Below are positions 36,845 to 41,132 of a stretch of 41,132 bases of DNA, piece after piece (positions within the stretch are counted from its first letter, which is position 1; each line of letters opens with the position of its first letter). Position numbers and translations under genes: made by a program. The notes beneath the pieces were generated by a model. The model searched no databases. It was given only the letters and a program-made list of their open reading frames with translations, and was not told where the DNA came from. The DNA is from Arthrobacter silvisoli (GTDB lineage Bacteria; Actinomycetota; Actinomycetes; Actinomycetales; Micrococcaceae): NCBI RefSeq assembly GCF_003369445.1, contig NZ_QRCU01000038.1, positions 1 through 41,132 on the forward strand, read 5' to 3'.

Positions 36845-37641
36845 TCGCGCTTGCGCTCCCGGCCCAGGATTCAGGGACCTTCACCCCTCCCGGAATCGAC
36901 GAAATGCACCTGCCGGCTATCCTGCCGTGGGGTGCGCACGAAGGATTCTCCAAGCAGATGCTGCTGGTCATCCTGTCGGTCGTCATTATCGCCACCTTCT
37001 TCATCCTTGCTGCACGCAAGCAGCAGCTGGTTCCCGGCAAACTGCAGTTCGCGGGTGAAATGGCCTACGGATTCGTCCGTAACAGCATCGCCAAGGACAT
37101 CATTGGCGGACGCGACTTCATCAAGTACGTCCCGCTGCTGTTCTCCCTGTTCTTCTTCATCCTGGTGAACAACATCTACGGCGCCATTCCGTACATCCAG
37201 CTTCCGAGCTTCTCGCACGTCGGCGGCGCCTATGTGCTGGCAGCCATCGTGTACGTCACCTGGATCGGTATCGGCCTCAAGAAGAACGGCATCAAGTACT
37301 TCAAGCTCGCAACGGTTCCGTCCGGCGTGCCGTGGTACATCCTGCCGATCGTCGTGCCGATCGAAATCATCTCCAACTTCCTGGTCCGTCCGGTCACCCA
37401 CAGCCTCCGTCTCTTTGCGACGATGCTCGCCGGCCACCTGATCGTGATGCTCGCCGGCTCCGGCATCGAGTTCCTTGTGATGCAGGAGAACGTCCTCCTC
37501 AAGGGCGCTTCCGTGCTGGTCCTTGTCGGCGCGGTCGCCATGTACATGCTCGAAGCCCTGATCATGGCGCTGCAGGCGTACGTGTTCACCCTGCTGACTG
37601 CGATCTACATCGAAGGCGCGCTGCACGCCGACAGCCACTAA
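36841..37641 (+). CDS. atpB: ATP synthase Fo subunit a
   Basis: This 266-residue membrane subunit forms the proton half-channels against the c-ring. Five or six helices are visible. The essential arginine is R190 in THSLRLFATMLAGHLIVML, and the conserved NNIYGAIPYIQ lies in the first third. The rare start TTG 36841 is supported by AGAGGAAA (36830-36837) and by overlap with the preceding short frame; no in-frame ATG exists before residue 22 (36904), so TTG is the best choice. Confidence 0.94.
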   Translation: MIALALPAQDSGTFTPPGIDEMHLPAILPWGAHEGFSKQMLLVILSVVIIATFFILAARKQQLVPGKLQFAGEMAYGFVRNSIAKDIIGGRDFIKYVPLLFSLFFFILVNNIYGAIPYIQLPSFSHVGGAYVLAAIVYVTWIGIGLKKNGIKYFKLATVPSGVPWYILPIVVPIEIISNFLVRPVTHSLRLFATMLAGHLIVMLAGSGIEFLVMQENVLLKGASVLVLVGAVAMYMLEALIMALQAYVFTLLTAIYIEGALHADSH

Positions 37642-37655
37642 GGCACCCACAGTCT

Positions 37656-37715
37656 TCCCCTTCGGGGGATGAACCAAACCAAACAACCTGCCACGAACGT
37701 GGCATCTTGAAAGGA
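37656..37715 (+). promoter_or_regulatory. Two small hairpins and strong ribosome binding site before atpE
   Basis: TCCCC-TTCG-GGGGA (37656-37669) is a stable UUCG tetraloop hairpin, and TGCCAC-GAAC-GTGGCA (37689-37704) is a second one. They are followed by the A-rich Shine-Dalgarno GAAAGGA (37709-37715), 5 bases from ATG. The arrangement suits high translation and mRNA protection for the c subunit, which is needed in many copies. Confidence 0.65.
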
Positions 37716-37720
37716 AAAAA

Positions 37721-37939
37721 ATGGAAGGCTCCATCAACGGCTCCCTCAACCTCATCGGCTACGGCCTCTCCGCAATCGGCGGTGGTATCGGTGTGGGTCT
37801 CGTGTTCGCTGCCTACATCAACGGTGTTGCCCGTCAGCCGGAGGCCCAGCGCGTGCTGCAGCCGATCGCATTCCTTGGTCTGGCCCTGACTGAAGCTCTC
37901 GCCATCCTCGGCCTGGTCTTCGCTTTCGTTCTTCGCTAA
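37721..37939 (+). CDS. atpE: ATP synthase Fo subunit c
   Basis: This 72-residue proteolipid has two membrane helices (about 10-34 and 50-71) joined by the polar loop R38-Q-P40. The proton-carrying carboxylate is E58 in [16 protein letters not shown], the dicyclohexylcarbodiimide and, in mycobacteria, bedaquiline target region. The first helix has the glycine-rich [13 protein letters not shown] packing motif. A proton rather than sodium ring is suggested by the hydrophobic surroundings of E58. Confidence 0.96.
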   Translation: MEGSINGSLNLIGYGLSAIGGGIGVGLVFAAYINGVARQPEAQRVLQPIAFLGLALTEALAILGLVFAFVLR

Positions 37940-37991
37940 ACCTGCTGAACCAAGCGAACAATCAGTAACGAGTAGATAGGACGGGTGAAAT

Positions 37992-38549
37992 ATGAATCAG
38001 CTGATCATCTCAGCCGCCACTGAAGGCGAGGAGTCCGCATCGCCCCTTACTCCCAATGTCTGGGAGATGGGCGTCGTTCTCGTCGGCTTTGCTGTCCTCC
38101 TGTTCATCGTGGTCAAGTTTGTTGTCCCGATGTTCGAGAAGACCTTCGCAGAGCGCGCCGAAGCGATCGAAGGCGGCATTGCCAAGGCTGAAAAGGCGCA
38201 GGCCGAAGCCTCTGCAGCTCTCGAAGAATACAAGCAGCAGCTCACCGATGCCCGCGCCGAAGCCAATCGGATCCGCGAGGAAGCGCGCGCCGAAGGCGCG
38301 CAGATCCTTGCCGACCTGAAGGCCAAGGCCGCTGCCGAGTCTGCGCGCATCACCGAGCAGGCTCACGCCCAGATCGAGTCCGAGCGCCAGGCAGCGGTTG
38401 TTGCTTTGCGCTCCGAGGTGGGCACCCTGGCCACGACCCTGGCAGGCCGCATCGTGGGCGAAGCGCTCACTGATGACGAGCGCTCCGCCCGTGTGGTGGA
38501 CCGTTTCCTGGCAGATCTGGAGTCCCAGAACGCAGGTGCAGCTAAGTAA
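37992..38549 (+). CDS. atpF: ATP synthase Fo subunit b
   Basis: This 185-residue peripheral-stalk subunit has one membrane helix (about 26-48, VWEMGVVLVGFAVLLFIVV) and then a long Ala/Glu/Arg-rich coiled coil (about 55-160) that reaches to F1 and the delta subunit. It has the normal single-b layout, not the b-delta fusion of mycobacteria. The stop shares a base with the atpH start (TAATG), so the two stalk subunits are translationally coupled. Confidence 0.95.
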   Translation: MNQLIISAATEGEESASPLTPNVWEMGVVLVGFAVLLFIVVKFVVPMFEKTFAERAEAIEGGIAKAEKAQAEASAALEEYKQQLTDARAEANRIREEARAEGAQILADLKAKAAAESARITEQAHAQIESERQAAVVALRSEVGTLATTLAGRIVGEALTDDERSARVVDRFLADLESQNAGAAK

Positions 38550-39376
38550 TGGCAGGTGTATCGAGCGAATCGCTGACCACGGCGCTGGAGCAGTTGGAAG
38601 CCAAGCTTCCACTCGCCTCGCTGCAGTTGGCTAGGGAACTCTTCGGAATCCTGGGAACGGTAGACAGCTCGGCTGGCTTGCGCCGCGCCCTGACTGACCC
38701 CTCCCGCAGCGGAGAAGAGAAGTCGGCGCTGGTCAAGCAGCTGTTTGGCGGGAAAGTCTCCGCTGATGCTGCGGAAATCATGTCCGGACTGGCTGGCTCG
38801 CGCTGGGCAGCCGCACGTGACATCGGCGATGCACTCGAGACCCTTGCCGCCACGGTGGTCATCGCCGTGGCTGAAAACAAGTCGGCCGTTTCTGCCTCCG
38901 GAATCACGGGGCTGGAAGGGCTGGAGAACGAACTGTTTGCCTTCAAGCAGGCCGTTGCTTCCAGCCACGATGTACAAGCTGCTCTGGCAGAGCCGCAGGC
39001 TTCCGCAGCAGCGAAGGTTGCTCTTGCCGGAAAACTGGTCCCGGGCGCCAGCGAGGAAGCCAAGCTCCTCATTGGCCAGGCGGTGTCCCAGCCGCGCGGG
39101 ATCAAGGCAGTAAAGCTCGTCGACAGCTTCGCGGCACTCGCCGCCAAGCGCCAGCAGCGCTGGATTGCGACCGTCAGCGTCACCCGTCCGCTGACGGAAA
39201 CGCAGGCCAGCCGTCTGCAGGCCGGGCTCGATGCCCTCTACGGCCGCGAACTGAAGGTCAACGTCAGCGTTGATCCGGCGTTGATCGGTGGAATCCGGGT
39301 CCAGGTGGGTGACGAAGTGCTCGACGCTTCCGTCGTGGCCCGCCTGTCCGACCTCCGCCGGCAACTCGCCGGCTAG
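38549..39376 (+). CDS. atpH: ATP synthase F1 subunit delta
   Basis: This 275-residue OSCP/delta subunit links F1 to the b stalk. It is about 95 residues longer than the E. coli protein (177) because of an N-terminal helical extension, as in other actinobacterial delta proteins. The C-terminal hallmark LKVNVSVDPALIGGIRVQVGDEVLDAS is intact in pieces (about 242-267). It overlaps atpF by one base and is followed by atpA after an 81-base gap. Confidence 0.94.
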   Translation: MAGVSSESLTTALEQLEAKLPLASLQLARELFGILGTVDSSAGLRRALTDPSRSGEEKSALVKQLFGGKVSADAAEIMSGLAGSRWAAARDIGDALETLAATVVIAVAENKSAVSASGITGLEGLENELFAFKQAVASSHDVQAALAEPQASAAAKVALAGKLVPGASEEAKLLIGQAVSQPRGIKAVKLVDSFAALAAKRQQRWIATVSVTRPLTETQASRLQAGLDALYGRELKVNVSVDPALIGGIRVQVGDEVLDASVVARLSDLRRQLAG

Positions 39377-39457
39377 CCGGACAAGAACAACTAACTGATA
39401 CAAAACCCGGTCATCGTGACAACGATGATCACGAAAACAGGAGAGCAGGGACTGCAG

Positions 39458-41095
39458 ATGGCCGAATTGACCATCAACGCCGACGACGTCCGTGATGCGT
39501 TGAACGAGTTCGCGGCGTCCTACGAACCCGGTAACGCAGAGCGCGTAGAGGTTGGTCGTGTGACCACCGCAAGTGACGGCATCGCCCGTGTTGAGGGTCT
39601 TCCCTCGGTCATGGCGAACGAGCTGCTTCGCTTCGAAGACGGCACGCTGGGCCTCGCCCAGAACCTCGACGTCCGCGAAATCGGTGTCATTATCCTCGGG
39701 GACTTCACCGGTATTGAAGAAGGTCAGGAAGTCCACCGCACCGGTGAGATCCTGTCCGTTCCGGTGGGCGACGCCTTCCTCGGCCGTGTTGTGGACCCGC
39801 TGGGCCAGCCGATCGACGACCTCGGCGAGATCAAGGCTGAGACCACCCGTGCACTGGAACTCCAGGCTCCGGGCGTGACCCAGCGTAAGTCGGTGCACGA
39901 GCCGATGCAGACCGGTCTTAAGGCCATCGACGCCATGATTCCGATCGGCCGCGGCCAGCGCCAGCTGATCATCGGTGACCGCCAGACCGGCAAGACCGCC
40001 ATCGCCGTGGACACCATCATTAACCAGAAGGCCAACTGGGCTTCGGGCGACGTCCAGAAGCAGGTCCGCTGCATCTACGTCGGTGTCGGCCAGAAGGCTT
40101 CCACCATCGCCGCTGTCCGCCAGACCCTGGAGGACCACGGCGCCCTGGAGTACACCACGATCGTGGCTTCCCCGGCATCCGACCCTGCAGGCTTCAAGTA
40201 CCTGGCGCCCTATGCCGGTTCTGCCATCGGCCAGCACTGGATGTACGGCGGCAAGCACGTCCTGGTGATCTTCGATGACCTGTCCAAGCAGGCCGAAGCC
40301 TACCGTGCAGTGTCCCTGCTCCTTCGCCGTCCGCCGGGACGCGAAGCCTACCCGGGCGACGTCTTCTACTTGCACTCCCGGCTGCTGGAGCGTTGTGCCA
40401 AGCTCTCCGACGAGCTCGGTGCAGGTTCCATGACCGGCCTGCCGATCGTGGAAACCAAGGCAAACGACGTTTCCGCCTACATTCCGACCAACGTCATCTC
40501 CATTACGGACGGTCAGATCTTCCTCCAGTCGGACCTCTTCAACGCCAACCAGCGTCCCGCTGTTGACGTCGGTGTGTCCGTCTCCCGCGTGGGTGGCGCG
40601 GCCCAGGTCAAGTCCATGAAGAAGGTCTCCGGTACCTTGAAGCTGGACCTGGCCCAGTACCGCGACATGCAGGCCTTCGCGATGTTCGCATCGGACCTGG
40701 ATGCGGCCTCCCGCCAGCAGCTGACCCGCGGCGCCCGCCTGATGGAACTGCTCAAGCAGGGCCAGTACTCGCCGTTCCCGGTCGAGGACCAGGTTGTCTC
40801 CATCTGGGCAGGTACCAACGGCTACCTGGATGACGTGCCGGTTGAGGACATCAGCCGCTTCGAGTCCGAGTTCCTGGAGCACCTGAAGCACAAGTCCTCC
40901 ATCCTGACCACGCTGGCTCAGACCAACGTCCTGGATGACGACACCGTTGAGGCGCTGAAGTCCGCGATCGTTGACTTCAAGAAGGGCTTCTTCGGGGAAG
41001 GCGACAACCGTCTGGTTGGCGCTGGCCACGAAGAGCACGAAGCGATCTCCGGCGGCGAAGTCGACCAGGAAAAGATCGTCAAGCAGAAGCGCTAG
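39458..41095 (+). CDS. atpA: ATP synthase F1 subunit alpha
   Basis: This 545-residue non-catalytic nucleotide-binding subunit has the P-loop G173-DRQTGKT180, the conserved [17 protein letters not shown] and the arginine finger R377 in [11 protein letters not shown], which completes the catalytic site of beta. The start at ATG 39458 ([15 protein letters not shown]) fits the family and has AGGGA six bases upstream. An in-frame ATG at 39416 would add 14 residues unlike the family. The operon should go on with atpG, atpD and atpC outside the window. Confidence 0.97.
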   Translation: MAELTINADDVRDALNEFAASYEPGNAERVEVGRVTTASDGIARVEGLPSVMANELLRFEDGTLGLAQNLDVREIGVIILGDFTGIEEGQEVHRTGEILSVPVGDAFLGRVVDPLGQPIDDLGEIKAETTRALELQAPGVTQRKSVHEPMQTGLKAIDAMIPIGRGQRQLIIGDRQTGKTAIAVDTIINQKANWASGDVQKQVRCIYVGVGQKASTIAAVRQTLEDHGALEYTTIVASPASDPAGFKYLAPYAGSAIGQHWMYGGKHVLVIFDDLSKQAEAYRAVSLLLRRPPGREAYPGDVFYLHSRLLERCAKLSDELGAGSMTGLPIVETKANDVSAYIPTNVISITDGQIFLQSDLFNANQRPAVDVGVSVSRVGGAAQVKSMKKVSGTLKLDLAQYRDMQAFAMFASDLDAASRQQLTRGARLMELLKQGQYSPFPVEDQVVSIWAGTNGYLDDVPVEDISRFESEFLEHLKHKSSILTTLAQTNVLDDDTVEALKSAIVDFKKGFFGEGDNRLVGAGHEEHEAISGGEVDQEKIVKQKR

Positions 41096-41112
41096 TTCCG
41101 TTTCCCGGGCCG

Positions 41113-41132
41113 GCCGGAGCTTGCGCTCCGGC
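41113..41132. repeat. 8-base-pair hairpin at the window edge, related to the GC-rich repeat
   Basis: GCCGGAGC-TTGC-GCTCCGGC is a perfect hairpin 18 bases after the atpA stop. Its minus strand contains CGCAAGCTC followed by CGGCCGG, very close to the start of the repeats at 131-150 and 1946-1960, so it may be a further copy cut by the window end. Confidence 0.5.

Noticed and set aside
38363..41038. Long open frame on the minus strand opposite atpH and atpA
   Set aside because: The plus-strand ATP synthase genes are certain; the antisense frame is open only because GC-ending codons leave few stops, and it matches no protein.

Overview
The window is GC-rich bacterial chromosome with GC-ending codons. 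It most likely comes from the Micrococcaceae (Arthrobacter in the broad sense). This rests on the order argS-lysA-hom-thrC-thrB-rho-prfA-prmC-sua5-wecA-atp, the long Arg/Ala/Gln-rich N-terminal insertion in Rho, frequent GTG/TTG starts and leaderless-type starts. No integrase, transposase, plasmid gene or CRISPR array is visible.

Left part (1-17.6 kb), accessory and housekeeping singletons. A metallo-beta-lactamase-fold hydrolase faces a Cds1-like PLP enzyme. Divergent from that is a run of a tandem rhodanese sulfurtransferase, a zinc alcohol dehydrogenase and a HIT protein, overlapping end to end. Next come a TPR/LuxR regulator, a three-helix PQ-loop protein, a flavin monooxygenase-like enzyme and an isoprenylcysteine-methyltransferase-like membrane protein. 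A solitary FabH-type ketosynthase, the helicase HrpA and a WYL regulator lie on the minus strand. A 56-residue membrane protein lies divergent to a GlxA-type AraC regulator, with a perfect inverted repeat between them. An M4 metallopeptidase of the protealysin type is followed by its predicted inhibitor emfourin. A tRNA-Arg(CCG) with a strong terminator closes this part.

Middle (17.7-20.6 kb, minus strand). Three tightly packed genes encode an FMN-binding lipoprotein, ApbE and an RnfD-like membrane domain fused to a ferredoxin-reductase domain. Together they look like a flavin-based electron-transfer line from cytoplasmic NAD(P)H to a covalently flavinylated extracytosolic lipoprotein.

Right part (20.7-41.1 kb, mostly plus strand), conserved core. 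argS and the aspartate-family genes lysA, hom, thrC and thrB are followed by rho behind a 302-base leader, then prfA and its methyltransferase prmC, then a threonylcarbamoyl-AMP synthase with an acidic tail. A cell-wall polysaccharide group follows: a WecG/TagA-type glycosyltransferase, an oppositely oriented GT2 glycosyltransferase and a WecA/TagO-type initiating transferase. The last block is the F1Fo ATP synthase operon (two AtpI/AtpZ-like proteins, a 31-codon coupled frame, atpB, atpE, atpF, atpH and atpA). It starts at a good promoter at 35841-35870 and runs off the window after atpA.

The points that most deserve a second look are: the electron-transfer cassette with its degenerate flavinylation site; the protealysin/emfourin pair; the stacked inverted repeats between rho and prfA; a patch of AT-ending codons inside lysA that coincides with a promoter-like sequence; the rho leader; and the dispersed GC-rich repeat at both ends of the window. 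I found no clearly new multi-gene defence or biosynthetic system.
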